DNA of 64,000 nucleotides from Castellaniella sp036379515 (GCF_036379515.1 NZ_DASVGN010000038.1:1-64000), one strand, 5' to 3'. Positions 16,934 to 26,044 are shown, counted from the stretch's first letter. Translations and numbers: made by a program. Notes: generated by a model from the sequence alone, not told the origin.

Positions 16934-18577
16934 ATGTTGCCGTCATCACCCAGTAGCTATGAAGACGCTTGCCGCCGCTTCCAGTGGCAGGTTCCCGAGC
17001 ACTACAACATTGGCTACGACGTCTGCGGCAAATGGGCCGAGAAAGAACCCGATCGCCTCGCACTCGTTTTCATCGATGATCAGGGCAAGGCCCGGAACTA
17101 CACGTTCGGTGAGATGTATGAGCAATCTGCGCGTTTTGGGCGACTCCTGCTTGCACAAGGTGTGCAGCCTGGCGAGCGTGTCGGCATTTTGCTTCCACAG
17201 GCGCCTGAAACGGCGTTTGCGCATGTTGGGTGCTACCGCATCGGTTGTATCGCATTGCCCCTGTTCACTCTTTTTGGTGCCGAAGCGCTGAAGTTTCGGC
17301 TGGCCGACAGCGGCACCCGAGTGGTAGTCACCAATGCAGAGGGCGCCGCGAAAATCGCAGGCATTCGCGAGGCTCTGCCTGACCTTCGGGTAGTGCTCAC
17401 CATCGACGGGGCGCAGTCCGGGACCCTGGATCTGCACCGTGAAATGGCCAAACACGGGACTGATCTGCACACCGTCGACACGCTGGCAGACGACCCAGCC
17501 GTCATCATTTACACCTCAGGAACGACGGGGCAGCCAAAAGGTGCCCTGCACGCGCACCGGGTTCTGCTGGGGCATCTCCCGGGGGTCGAAATCTCACACA
17601 ATCTGCTACCTCAAGAAGGCGACCGGCTGTGGACGCCAGCAGACTGGGCCTGGATTGGCGGGCTCTTCGATGTGCTCATGCCCGCCTGGCACCACGGGAT
17701 CTCAGTGGTGGCACATCGGTTCAAGAAATTCACTCCCGAAGGAGCGTTCCAGCTCCTGCAGGATTTTCAGGTACGCAACACCTTCCTGCCCCCCACCGCA
17801 TTGAAGATGATGCGAACGCTTCAGAGCCCTGAAAAGCGCTGGCGTTACCAGCTGCGGTCGGTAGCAAGCGGCGGTGAATCCCTGGGACATGAACTGCTGA
17901 CATGGGGGGAGCGTACCTTCGGGCTGACCATCAATGAGTTTTATGGCCAGACTGAATGCAACATGACCATTTCTTCGTGCGCCGACCTGTTTCCAGTATG
18001 TCCAGGGGCGATCGGCAAGCCTGTCCCCGGGATGCAAGTAGCGGTGGTGAATGACGCCGGAGACGTGGTGGCTGCCGGGGAACAAGGGCACATTGCGGTC
18101 CATCGCCCCAATCCCGTTCAGTTCCTGCGCTATTGGAACAATGAATCGGCCACCGAGCGAAAATTCATTGGTGACTGGCTCATCACCGGCGATACCGGGG
18201 CCGTGGACCCAGAGGGCTACGTGCACTTCGTGGGGCGTAGCGACGACGTCATCACTTCGGCGGGCTACCGCATCGGGCCGGGAGAGATCGAAGACTGCAT
18301 CCTTCAGCATCCGGCAGTCAAGATGGTGGCTGTGGTGGGCGCTCCCGACGCTCAGCGCACCGAGATCGTGGTAGCGGTGATAGTGCTCAACGATGGCGTA
18401 CAGGGTGATGATGCGTTGCGAAGCGCCATCCAGGACCACGTGCGCACCCGATTGGCAGCCCACGAATATCCGCGCGAAGTGTATTTCGTTGATGAGCTGC
18501 CGATGACCACGACAGGGAAGGTCATCCGCAAGGCTTTGCGCGTGCAAGTGGCGCAGTGGCGCGAGTCTCCGCACTGA
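16934..18577 (+). CDS. Acyl-CoA synthetase (AMP-dependent synthetase family)
   Basis: Encodes 547 residues from the ATG at 16934 (MLPSSPSSYEDACRRF), with AAAGGAG upstream. It should activate a carboxylic acid through an acyl-adenylate and transfer it to CoA. Family motifs in order: AMP-binding loop IYTSGTTGQPKGALH (about residue 192), INEFYGQTECN, TGDTGAVDPEGYVHFVGR with the hinge region DDVITSAGYRIGPGEIE, and the catalytic lysine in TTGKVIRKALR near the C-terminus. It resembles medium-chain or acetyl-type synthetases more than long-chain FadD. The next gene downstream is a sulfonate-type ABC transporter, possibly an unrelated neighbour. Confidence 0.9.
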   Translation: MLPSSPSSYEDACRRFQWQVPEHYNIGYDVCGKWAEKEPDRLALVFIDDQGKARNYTFGEMYEQSARFGRLLLAQGVQPGERVGILLPQAPETAFAHVGCYRIGCIALPLFTLFGAEALKFRLADSGTRVVVTNAEGAAKIAGIREALPDLRVVLTIDGAQSGTLDLHREMAKHGTDLHTVDTLADDPAVIIYTSGTTGQPKGALHAHRVLLGHLPGVEISHNLLPQEGDRLWTPADWAWIGGLFDVLMPAWHHGISVVAHRFKKFTPEGAFQLLQDFQVRNTFLPPTALKMMRTLQSPEKRWRYQLRSVASGGESLGHELLTWGERTFGLTINEFYGQTECNMTISSCADLFPVCPGAIGKPVPGMQVAVVNDAGDVVAAGEQGHIAVHRPNPVQFLRYWNNESATERKFIGDWLITGDTGAVDPEGYVHFVGRSDDVITSAGYRIGPGEIEDCILQHPAVKMVAVVGAPDAQRTEIVVAVIVLNDGVQGDDALRSAIQDHVRTRLAAHEYPREVYFVDELPMTTTGKVIRKALRVQVAQWRESPH

Positions 18578-18682
18578 GCCCCCAGGCCATATATTCTTAT
18601 TACTTAAGTATATATAACGACAAGAAACCCACGATTATGATTATGTGGCGCACAAGTCGTGCCTTCCATATAACTGTTGACC

Positions 18683-19720
18683 ATGTTTCCTGTCTTTCGC
18701 CGCTCCTTGATTGCCATTGCCACACTCGCCCTGGCGGCAAACGCCTACGCGGCGTCACCCGTCGAAGTGGGCTATATGCCCATTATCCCCGACTCGCAGG
18801 TGTTCGCCATCCTGGGGCAGAAGACCGCACAGAACCCACTGGCCGACACGAAGCTCATCGAGTTTCAGGATGGGCCGGAGATCGTCCAGGCACTGCTCGC
18901 GGGCCAGCTCGACGTGGCCTACGTGGGCATCGGCCCCGTGATGGTAGCCAAATCCAAAGGTGCCGATCTCAAGGTTGTGGCGACCAACATCATCAGTCAG
19001 ATCAGTTTTCTTGCCCTGGGCGATCTGGCACCTTACTTCAAAAGCGGAAGCCCTCAGACTGCGTTTGAACGCTTCACAAAAGAGAAGGGTCACAAACCGG
19101 TCATCACCACCTTCCCACGCGGTTCCGTTCCCGATGTCGTCTTGCAATACTGGCTGCAGAACGTACTCAAGGTGAAACCGGACAGCGTGCAGGTCATCTA
19201 TCAGGGGGCTGCTCAGGCGCAACAGGCCTTGCTGACCGGAGCGGTGGACGGTGCAGCCATCCTGGAGCCCATCATCAGCACGGTGCTGGCACGCCAGCCG
19301 GATGCAAAGGTTGTGGCGGATGGCTCGACCATGTTTCCCAATCAGCCGGGTGCAGTGCTCGCCGTGCGTGAAAAGCTGATTCAGCAAAAGCCGGAATTCG
19401 TGCAGCAGCTGGTCACCGCCCAGGTTCAAGCTACGGAACTGTTGAGAGAACATCCCGATGAGGTTGCGTCGGCCGTGCAAAAGTATGTGGGCGGAGGCCG
19501 TCTCGCGCCGAAACTCGTGCTGGAATCCTTAAAGCGTTCGCATGACCAGTTTTCTGCTGATCCCCATCGCATCCTCAAGGCGACACAAGAAATGTATGAC
19601 TTCCAGCGTAAACTCGGTACCCTGAAAGGGACGCTGGATGTGCCCTCCCTGTTCGATACGCAGTTCTATGACGAGGCAATCCGGCAGGCGTCGGCTGGTT
19701 CTTCAAAGGCAAGTCACTGA
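18683..19720 (+). CDS. ABC transporter substrate-binding protein (taurine/sulfonate/nitrate type)
   Basis: Encodes 345 residues from the ATG at 18683. The signal peptide is RRSLIAIATLALAANAYAA, cleaved near residue 25. The mature part starts SPVEVGYMPIIPDSQVFAI and carries the family loop GPEIVQALLAGQLDVAYVG, followed by QVIYQGAAQAQQALLTGAV. Ligand candidates are alkanesulfonates, taurine or small anions; no desulfonating oxygenase (ssuD/tauD) is present, so the choice is open. It is followed after 3 bases by the permease and is the first gene of a three-gene importer. The 105-base upstream gap is very AT-rich (near 18590-18615) and probably contains the promoter. Confidence 0.88.
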   Translation: MFPVFRRSLIAIATLALAANAYAASPVEVGYMPIIPDSQVFAILGQKTAQNPLADTKLIEFQDGPEIVQALLAGQLDVAYVGIGPVMVAKSKGADLKVVATNIISQISFLALGDLAPYFKSGSPQTAFERFTKEKGHKPVITTFPRGSVPDVVLQYWLQNVLKVKPDSVQVIYQGAAQAQQALLTGAVDGAAILEPIISTVLARQPDAKVVADGSTMFPNQPGAVLAVREKLIQQKPEFVQQLVTAQVQATELLREHPDEVASAVQKYVGGGRLAPKLVLESLKRSHDQFSADPHRILKATQEMYDFQRKLGTLKGTLDVPSLFDTQFYDEAIRQASAGSSKASH

Positions 19721-19723
19721 TTC

Positions 19724-20509
19724 ATGTTGCACCGGACCTCGATTTTTCTGACCAATCACCCATTGGGCAGAGCGCTTTCGGGTCTGATCGGGCTGATCAT
19801 TTTTGTCGCGATCTGGAAGTTTGCCCAGGCGACAGGCTGGGCGAAACACGGCACCATTCCAGATCCCTTCCGAATCCCCGCCGCTTTCCTTGCGGAATGG
19901 TCGTCCGGCCGTCTTGTTCCATCGATCGAGTCCAGCCTCGTCCACTATGTGTGGGGGCTCTTCATGGGCACAGTCCTCGGGCTCGCCGTGGCCGCAGTCG
20001 CCGCCCTGTCGCGGCGAGCTGACGCCTTGCTGGGCTGGCTGGTACGGGTCCTTCGGCCCATTCCGCCGCTAGCCTGGGTCGTGTTCGCGATTGCCTGGTT
20101 CAAAGTCAGCCACGCGGGGGCGGCGTTCGTCATTGCCATTGGCGTTTTCTGGGTCAATTACTTTGCGACGTACTCCGCCGTCCGAGGCGTGGACCCAAAG
20201 TACTACGAACTGGCTCGGGCCTTTCGCCAGGACGGCCATCTTGTCCGCTTCCTCCAGGTGACTCTGCCAGCCTCCCTACCTGGGATTTTTGCGGGAATGC
20301 GCACGGGCGTCGGGCAGGCCTGGATGACCTTGGTGGCGGCAGAGCTTCTGGGAGTGCCCGGGATGGGGCAAGAGATGAACGCGGCGGCGGGGGTAGGGGC
20401 CTACGATGCCGTCGTGGTCTACATGCTGGTGATTTCGTTGATCTACACGCTATGCGACGTAAGTTTCATGCAAATTGAAAAAAGGGTGCTCCAATGGCGC
20501 CCCTCGTAA
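19724..20509 (+). CDS. ABC transporter permease (TauC/SsuC-like)
   Basis: Encodes 261 residues with about six membrane segments. The cytoplasmic EAA-like loop is around residues 150-185 (YYELARAFRQDGHLVRF, LPASLPGIFAGMRTGVGQA). The text GQAWMTLVAAELLGVPGMG is typical for the nitrate/taurine/sulfonate permease group. It starts 3 bases after the binding-protein gene and overlaps the ATPase gene by 16 bases, so all three are translated as a unit. Confidence 0.92.
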   Translation: MLHRTSIFLTNHPLGRALSGLIGLIIFVAIWKFAQATGWAKHGTIPDPFRIPAAFLAEWSSGRLVPSIESSLVHYVWGLFMGTVLGLAVAAVAALSRRADALLGWLVRVLRPIPPLAWVVFAIAWFKVSHAGAAFVIAIGVFWVNYFATYSAVRGVDPKYYELARAFRQDGHLVRFLQVTLPASLPGIFAGMRTGVGQAWMTLVAAELLGVPGMGQEMNAAAGVGAYDAVVVYMLVISLIYTLCDVSFMQIEKRVLQWRPS

Positions 20510-21225
20510 GCATCTCACATCTGGGCTACGCCTACGCCGATGCGAAGCGTCCCGTCTTTCAGGATCTCAACCTGCAAGTTGAACCGGGCGAATTCATTGC
20601 CATCGTCGGAGAATCCGGAGTCGGTAAATCCACCCTGCTGCGCTGCGTTGCTGGGCTGGTAGCGGCTACGGAAGGAAGCATTCGCCTCGATATTGCACAT
20701 ACTGGAGCCGAACGAGGCTATGCGTTCGTATTTCAAGATGCCCGCCTTCTGCCGTGGCGGCGCCTGCGTCACAATGTCGCCTACGGCCTCAAGGGCTTGG
20801 CACTGACACCCGGAGAACGCGCGGCGCGCGTGCGCGAAGTATTGTCACTGACGCTGATCGAAGACCTGGCGGACCGCTGGCCTCATCAGCTCTCGGGCGG
20901 TCAAGTGCAGCGTGCCGGCATTGCGCGAGCCCTGGCCGTGCACCCCAAGTTGCTGCTTATGGATGAGCCATTCAGTGCCGTCGACGCCATGACCCGGCAG
21001 AAACTGCAAGACGAATTGCTCGCGATATGGCAACGCACTCGCAAGGCCGTCGTTTTCGTGACGCACGACATCGAAGAGGCGGTTTATCTCGCTGATCGGG
21101 TCATCGTGCTGGGCGGGCATCCCGCGTGCATCAAGCTTGATCAGCGCGTAGACCTGCCTCGCCCCCGAGACCGGAACTCGCACGAGCTGCAGCATCTGGC
21201 ACACGCGGTGGCGCGCGTACTCTAG
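20494..21225 (+). CDS. ABC transporter ATP-binding protein (TauB/SsuB-like)
   Basis: Encodes 243 residues. Walker A is GESGVGKST, Q-loop VFQDARLLPWRRL, signature LSGGQVQRAGI, Walker B LLLMDEPFSAVDA and switch His FVTHDIEEAV, all intact. The LPWRR and DIEEAVYLADR elements match the nitrate/sulfonate/taurine family. It ends 4 bases inside the convergent amino-acid permease gene, so the two transcription units run into each other without room for a terminator. Confidence 0.93.
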   Translation: MAPLVSISHLGYAYADAKRPVFQDLNLQVEPGEFIAIVGESGVGKSTLLRCVAGLVAATEGSIRLDIAHTGAERGYAFVFQDARLLPWRRLRHNVAYGLKGLALTPGERAARVREVLSLTLIEDLADRWPHQLSGGQVQRAGIARALAVHPKLLLMDEPFSAVDAMTRQKLQDELLAIWQRTRKAVVFVTHDIEEAVYLADRVIVLGGHPACIKLDQRVDLPRPRDRNSHELQHLAHAVARVL

Positions 21226-21932
21226 AACGCTTCCTTTACGCCTTGACGGGTTTCTCCCTGTACTTTGAACATCCACCGCTCCACCAGCCAGGCGCAGCCC
21301 AGCAGCGTCACGTTGATGGCCAGATACAGCACCCCCGCCACGACGAAAGTTTCCACGATGAGGAAGCTCTGGCTCATGAGACGACGGGCAAAACCGGTGA
21401 GTTCCATGACGGCAATGGTCGAGGCCAGGCTGGTGCCCTTGATGGCAAGGACCAGCTCATTGCTATAGGCCGGGAAGGCTTGCCTCAGCGCCAGGGGGAA
21501 CCGGATACGGCGGAAGATCTGCAGAGCCGTCATGCCGCAGGCGCGGGCGGCGTCGACTTGACCCGCAGGTACGGATTGCAGCCCGCCCCGTAGCGCTTCG
21601 CTCATGTACGCCCCGCTATTGAGCGCAATGGTTAGAATGGCGCACCGTGCGCCGTCGCTGAACAGCCACCACAGCGCGGGTTGTCTATGCACGAAATCGA
21701 GCGTGCCAACGCCGTAGTAGAGCAAGAAGAGCTGGATGAGCAGCGGCGTACCCCGAAAAATCGTGCTGTATGCAAAAGCAATACCCGAGAGCATGCGGTG
21801 GGACGAGGTACGCATCAACGCAGCAGCCATCCCGAGCAACGATGCGAACAGGATGGAAAACAGCCCGATGCGCAGGGTGATCCAGAACCCTTGCATCAGA
21901 ACAGGGACCGCTCGTTCGAAGAGTCCCATCAT
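21222..21932 (-). CDS. Polar amino-acid ABC transporter permease (HisM-like)
   Basis: Encodes 236 residues with about five membrane segments. It has the HisMQ-family signatures: FRGTPLLIQLFLLYYG, NSGAYMSEALRGGLQSV and the EAA loop AARACGMTALQIFRRI. It is the second of a HisQ/HisM pair forming a heterodimeric channel for basic or other polar amino acids. Its start overlaps the upstream permease stop by 4 bases (21929-21932). No ATPase gene follows; the downstream neighbour on the opposite strand belongs to a different importer. Confidence 0.92.
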   Translation of the reverse strand: MMGLFERAVPVLMQGFWITLRIGLFSILFASLLGMAAALMRTSSHRMLSGIAFAYSTIFRGTPLLIQLFLLYYGVGTLDFVHRQPALWWLFSDGARCAILTIALNSGAYMSEALRGGLQSVPAGQVDAARACGMTALQIFRRIRFPLALRQAFPAYSNELVLAIKGTSLASTIAVMELTGFARRLMSQSFLIVETFVVAGVLYLAINVTLLGCAWLVERWMFKVQGETRQGVKEAF

Positions 21933-22645
21933 GAGGTAGACCCTTTCATGCCGCGCCCGAAGTGACGTTCTGCCAAGGCAAACAGGCCTTGGCTGCCGGC
22001 ACCAATCAAAAAATACAGCGCGCCTGCCAGCAGGTACAAGGTAAACGATGCACGGGTGGCTGCCGCTCCCAGGACTGCGGCACGCATGAGCTCCACGAGC
22101 CCCACCAGGGAGATAAGGGCAGTGTCCTTAAGCGCCGCCTGCCAGACGTTGTTGGCTCCGGGCAGCGCATACCAAAAGAGCTGCGGCAGCGTGATGCGCC
22201 ACAGGCATTGGCGCCGGCTCATGCCGATGGCGCGTGCGGCTTCGATTTGGCCCGGGTCTATGGCCTTGAAGGCACCACGAAAGACTTCGACGCTGTACGA
22301 CCCGGAAATGAGACCAATCGCCAAAATGCCGATGAGAACTGGGAATACCGAGCTGACCAATGCATCCCAATCCAGCCAGTCCGCAAGGTCTGAAGCCGCT
22401 TGCACCGTACCGAAGAAAAGCAAATAGATGATGAGCAGCTCTGGAATGCTCCGTATGATCAGCGTATAGAGGCTGACCAGACCGCGTGTCACGAAGCTGC
22501 CACGCGTCTTGAGCGTTGCCCCCACAATGCCGATAGTCATACCGAGCGCAATACCGCACAGGCTGATGAATATCGTCATGCCGGCGCCGCGCAGCAACAT
22601 GCCGCCCCAGCCGGCACTGAGAATATCGTACAAGGAAGAGGTCAT
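21929..22645 (-). CDS. Polar amino-acid ABC transporter permease (HisQ-like)
   Basis: Encodes 238 residues from the ATG at 22645 (MTSSLYDILSAGWGGML); an 8-codon longer TTG-started form is possible but less likely. It has about five membrane helices and the family signatures IRSIPELLIIYLLFFG, GSYSVEVFRGAFKAI and AARAIGMSRRQCLWRI. It pairs with the HisM-like permease that it overlaps by 4 bases. It lies 49 bases after the binding-protein gene on the same strand, so the three form one operon transcribed leftward. Confidence 0.9.
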   Translation of the reverse strand: MTSSLYDILSAGWGGMLLRGAGMTIFISLCGIALGMTIGIVGATLKTRGSFVTRGLVSLYTLIIRSIPELLIIYLLFFGTVQAASDLADWLDWDALVSSVFPVLIGILAIGLISGSYSVEVFRGAFKAIDPGQIEAARAIGMSRRQCLWRITLPQLFWYALPGANNVWQAALKDTALISLVGLVELMRAAVLGAAATRASFTLYLLAGALYFLIGAGSQGLFALAERHFGRGMKGSTS

Positions 22646-22694
22646 GGCGGCGACTGGATCAGCCTGCAAGGCAGGCTGACCTGTGGTTCAGAGC

Positions 22695-23510
22695 TTATTT
22701 GCAGGCCTTGTAGTTCGACAGATCGACTCCAAACCACTTTTCGCTGGAGGCCTTGATGGTGCCGTCAGTGATCAGCTCGCACAGTGCTTTGTCGACCTTC
22801 TGTTTGAGCACCGTGTTCTTGAGGTTGATGCCGGCGCCAATGCCTTGGCCCAGAATGGCCGGGTCGGCGCTACTCTTGATGACGACATCCGCCAGGGCGA
22901 ACTTCCCCTTGCCCGCGGTCTTCAGAAATTGGCTCTGTGGCGTCACCTCGGAGAAGGTACCATCCAGGCGGCCAGCAGACAGGTCTATCTGCATCTGATC
23001 TTGGGTTTCGTAGGTCTTGAGCTTGATGTCGGGAGCGTGCTTCTGCAAGAACGCACCTTGCGTGGTGCCGCCTTGTACGCCCACCGTCCTGCCAGCCAGA
23101 TCCTTGAGCAAGGCAGCCTGGTCGGGCGCCTTCACGAAGGGACTGTCGGCGGGCAGGACGAAGGCCGAGTCTTCCGTGGCGTACGGGATGCTGAAGGCGA
23201 TGGCCTTTGCACGCTCAGCCGTGACCGAAAGCCCCGAGATGATCAGATCGAACCGGTCGGCCTGCAAAGACGGAATCAGGCTGTCGAAAGCCTGCACGAT
23301 GAACCGGCACCTCATGTCGAGTTTCCTGCACAAGGCATGACCGACGTCTGCGTCAAAACCTGTTACTTTGCCACTGGCGTCGACCATGCTCCAGGGTGGA
23401 TAACCCCCTTCGGTACCGATCTTCAGGGTCGCCGCCGTTGCGGCAGTGGCCAGACTGGCGAAGGCAATAGCAGCACAAAAGGCTGCCTGCCGTGCGATGG
23501 AAAACACCAT
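22695..23510 (-). CDS. Polar amino-acid ABC transporter periplasmic binding protein
   Basis: Encodes 271 residues with a Sec signal peptide (ARQAAFCAAIAFASLATAA, cleavage near residue 26). The mature protein has the lysine/arginine/ornithine-binding pattern: LKIGTEGGYPPWSMVDASG, FDADVGHALCRKL, FDSLIPSLQADRFD and a GVQGGTTQGAF hinge. The ligand is probably a basic amino acid but could be another polar one. It is the first gene of a leftward operon with two permeases. Its promoter lies in the 262-base region shared with the old-yellow-enzyme gene at 23773. Confidence 0.92.
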   Translation of the reverse strand: MVFSIARQAAFCAAIAFASLATAATAATLKIGTEGGYPPWSMVDASGKVTGFDADVGHALCRKLDMRCRFIVQAFDSLIPSLQADRFDLIISGLSVTAERAKAIAFSIPYATEDSAFVLPADSPFVKAPDQAALLKDLAGRTVGVQGGTTQGAFLQKHAPDIKLKTYETQDQMQIDLSAGRLDGTFSEVTPQSQFLKTAGKGKFALADVVIKSSADPAILGQGIGAGINLKNTVLKQKVDKALCELITDGTIKASSEKWFGVDLSNYKACK

Positions 23511-23772
23511 GAGCAGGTCCTATGGGGGGTAATTTTGGAAGAGGCCATAGTATGACATAGGCGCCTTGCCAGCCCGTTACTCGGATGTGCAGAAAATAAC
23601 AGCGGCTTCAGCGGCATGCTTGAGTGTAGATAAGTACTTTGGCATAGCCATTGCCGTAAAAATCTGGTAAAAACCCTGATGGATTTTCAAAAGTTTTCGG
23701 TGTTTCGGTTGTGCATTGCAACAAAAATTTGCGTTGAACCGCCGTTTCTCCGCTTTGTTCTCATTGCGTGAT

Positions 23773-24768
23773 ATGACTAGTTTGTTTGACCCGTTGCAGA
23801 TCGGCGATGTGGCGCTGAACAACCGTATCATCATGGCACCGACGGCCTGCCTGCGTGCTGTACGGATGCGCGTGCCAGGCGACGACGCACGCGTGTATTA
23901 CGCGCGCCGCGCTACCGCGGGACTCATCATCACGGACGCCACGTCCGTGTCGCCGCTGGGTGTGGGATACCCAAATACGCCGGGCATCTGGAATTCTGCG
24001 CAGGTGCAGGGCTGGCATGCAGTCACCGACGCAGTGCATGACCACGGGGGGCGTATTTTTCTGCGCCTGTGGCACGCGGGCCGTGTATCGGACCCGGAAT
24101 ATCTTTGCGGTGAGATGCCAGTGGCTCCCAGCGCCGTTGCCTGTGCGGGGCCGGGGGGATTCGTGGTTCCTCGCAGTTTGCATCTTGCAGAAATACGGCG
24201 AGTCGTCAGCGACTTCGACCTTGCGGCGCGACACGCCCGGCAAGCCGGTTTCGACGGTGTGCAGATTCATGCGGGCGACGGCTACCTCATTGATCAATTT
24301 TTGCATGACGGGTCCAACCTCAGGCAAGACGAATACGGCGGGTCAATCGCCAATCGCTGCCGATTCTTGCTTGAGATCGTTGATGCCTGCATAGGCGTCT
24401 GGGGGGCTGGTCGGGTCGGGCTGCACCTGTCACCTCGAGGCGACCGCCACGATATGCGCGATTCGGACCCCACCGCGCTTTTCAGCCACGTCGCCCGGGA
24501 ACTTGGGCGGCGCCATGCGGCATTTGTCTGTGTACGCGAACATTCTGGCCAAGATGCGCTGACGCCTGTGATTCGCGAATCCTTTGGCGGGCCACTCATC
24601 CTGAACGAAGGCTATGACGCACAGTCGGCGCTGACTGCAATTGAGGCAGGCTTGGGCGAGGCCGTTGCCTTTGGCAAAGCTTTCGTCAGCAACCCGGATC
24701 TGGTCGAGCGGCTGCGCGTGGGTGAGCCCCTGCGCCCCACCGAGATCCACGAAGCAGTCGCCGGGTAG
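23773..24768 (+). CDS. Old-yellow-enzyme-family NADH:flavin oxidoreductase with altered active-site motifs
   Basis: Encodes 331 residues from the ATG at 23773 (MTSLFDPLQIGDVALNNR). It is an FMN-binding TIM barrel related to NemA-type ene-reductases: HDHGGRIFLRLWHAGRVS, FDGVQIHAGDGYLIDQFL, SNLRQDEYGGSIANRCRF and AVAFGKAFVSNPDL for phosphate binding. Two expected elements differ. The N-terminal APLTRxRA is APTACLRA, losing the Thr that tunes the flavin. The substrate-binding His-x-x-Asn/His is HAGD, with Asp in the second place; the following Gly-Tyr is kept. The family assignment is strong, but ordinary ene-reductase activity is doubtful. It is convergent with the yqeY gene, 5 bases apart. Confidence 0.88.
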   Translation: MTSLFDPLQIGDVALNNRIIMAPTACLRAVRMRVPGDDARVYYARRATAGLIITDATSVSPLGVGYPNTPGIWNSAQVQGWHAVTDAVHDHGGRIFLRLWHAGRVSDPEYLCGEMPVAPSAVACAGPGGFVVPRSLHLAEIRRVVSDFDLAARHARQAGFDGVQIHAGDGYLIDQFLHDGSNLRQDEYGGSIANRCRFLLEIVDACIGVWGAGRVGLHLSPRGDRHDMRDSDPTALFSHVARELGRRHAAFVCVREHSGQDALTPVIRESFGGPLILNEGYDAQSALTAIEAGLGEAVAFGKAFVSNPDLVERLRVGEPLRPTEIHEAVAG

Positions 24769-24773
24769 CCACA

Positions 24774-25235
24774 CTAGCTGGCGAGGCGGGATTTCACCTG
24801 TGCCGAAACAGCGGACAAGTCGGCCCGGCCCGCAAGTGCCGCTTTGAGTTGGCCCATCACCGCTCCCATGGCGGCACCACCTTGCAAGCCCTTGGCCCGA
24901 ACCTGCTCGACTGCGGCATCGACTGCTGCAGCGACTTCTTCTGGGCTGGCCTGCTGAGGCAGAAATTCTTTCAGGATTTCGAGTTCGGCCTGCTCTTGTG
25001 CGGCGTGATCAGGTCGCCCTGCAGATTCGTAGGCCGCAATTGACTCGCGACGCTGTTTGGCCTGCTTTTCGATGATGGCCTGAATCGCCACATCGTCGGG
25101 ATCGATGCGCTCGTCGACCATCTTTTGTTTGATGGCCGCCTGGAGCAGACGCAGGGTCGACAAGCGCGTACTGTCATGCGCACGCATGGCTGTCTTGACG
25201 GCTTCGGTGATTTGGCTGGCAAGGCCTGAACTCAT
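24774..25235 (-). CDS. GatB/YqeY domain protein
   Basis: Encodes 153 residues, normal for YqeY. It shows the two helical parts: residues 1-95 (RLSTLRLLQAAIKQKMVDE, QAKQRRESIAAYESAGR, LEILKEFLPQQ) and a C-terminal GatB/aspartyl-tRNA-amidase tail-like domain (GAVMGQLKAALAGRADL). YqeY resembles the tail domain of GatB, which binds tRNA, but its own job is not settled. In betaproteobacteria it usually lies near rpsU; here rpsU is not in the window. Highly confident family call. Confidence 0.93.
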   Translation of the reverse strand: MSSGLASQITEAVKTAMRAHDSTRLSTLRLLQAAIKQKMVDERIDPDDVAIQAIIEKQAKQRRESIAAYESAGRPDHAAQEQAELEILKEFLPQQASPEEVAAAVDAAVEQVRAKGLQGGAAMGAVMGQLKAALAGRADLSAVSAQVKSRLAS

Positions 25236-25267
25236 GATGCAATCTCTTCAAAGGATAAAGCGCTATT

Positions 25268-26044
25268 TTAGTCCGCCTGTTGCACCCGCCAATCATGGCG
25301 CTCGGTGAGCACCCCCATTGGGCCGTAGGACTGCTCGCTAAAGAGGGCGGTGCCATTTTGCGGGACAGCTACCAAGGTGGAGCATCGCGTCCCATAGGCC
25401 GGGCTCACCACAAAAGGACTGCTCAAGAGCAGCTCGAGATCGTCTGAAACTCCAGTTTCGGGCAACTCGGAAGACTCAGCTTGTGTAGTGTCGTGCAGGA
25501 TCCTGAAAATAGTGTCAGGGTCTTTGGCCCAGCCGTCGGCCGGCACGGCTTCGAGGTTCTTGCGCAAGCGCCGGGCCTTAGGCCATGGAGTATCCAGCAA
25601 GTGGTTCGAAAGGATGTAGTGGCCCGGATCAAGCAGACGCGGACGGCCCGAAGGATCGCGGTTGCTCAAATACCAGGCGCCCAAGCGATCGCCAATGATC
25701 AGGTTGAATCCTGCCCAATCATCGAGATGGCTTGCGATCGCAGCCACATAAGCCTTTGCAGTGTCGTGTCCGATCAGGAAGTCACGAACCAGCACGCCGC
25801 GCGAGGGGGCCGAAGGGCTGGCCATCCTGCCGGGCTCGCGGTAGTTGGTCAGCAAGCCGTAGCGCCCTTGCAAGGTCCAGCCAAGCCAGGTGCCGCCGGC
25901 CACGAGGTCGCGCCCTGCAACGACCTCGGGGTGATCGGGCCAGGGGGCGGCTACCGCACTCTGGCGTGCGTGGAATTCGTCGCGGTTGGCGGCGATCAAG
26001 AGTGGCCACTGGGCGTGACCGATGGACAGATAGGCGATACACAT
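25268..26044 (-). CDS. NRDE-family protein (TANGO2-like)
   Basis: Encodes 258 residues. The N-terminus MCIAYLSIGHAQWPLLIAA followed by NRDEFHARQSA is the family hallmark: a Cys at position 2 and the NRDE motif. Also present are GRDLVAGGTWLGW and YGLLTNYRE. The N-terminal Cys suggests an Ntn-hydrolase-like fold. The human homologue TANGO2 is linked to metabolic disease and heme or acyl-CoA handling is discussed, but the bacterial role is unknown. It is transcribed toward the yqeY gene with 32 bases between, so the two may be co-transcribed. Confidence 0.93.
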   Translation of the reverse strand: MCIAYLSIGHAQWPLLIAANRDEFHARQSAVAAPWPDHPEVVAGRDLVAGGTWLGWTLQGRYGLLTNYREPGRMASPSAPSRGVLVRDFLIGHDTAKAYVAAIASHLDDWAGFNLIIGDRLGAWYLSNRDPSGRPRLLDPGHYILSNHLLDTPWPKARRLRKNLEAVPADGWAKDPDTIFRILHDTTQAESSELPETGVSDDLELLLSSPFVVSPAYGTRCSTLVAVPQNGTALFSEQSYGPMGVLTERHDWRVQQAD

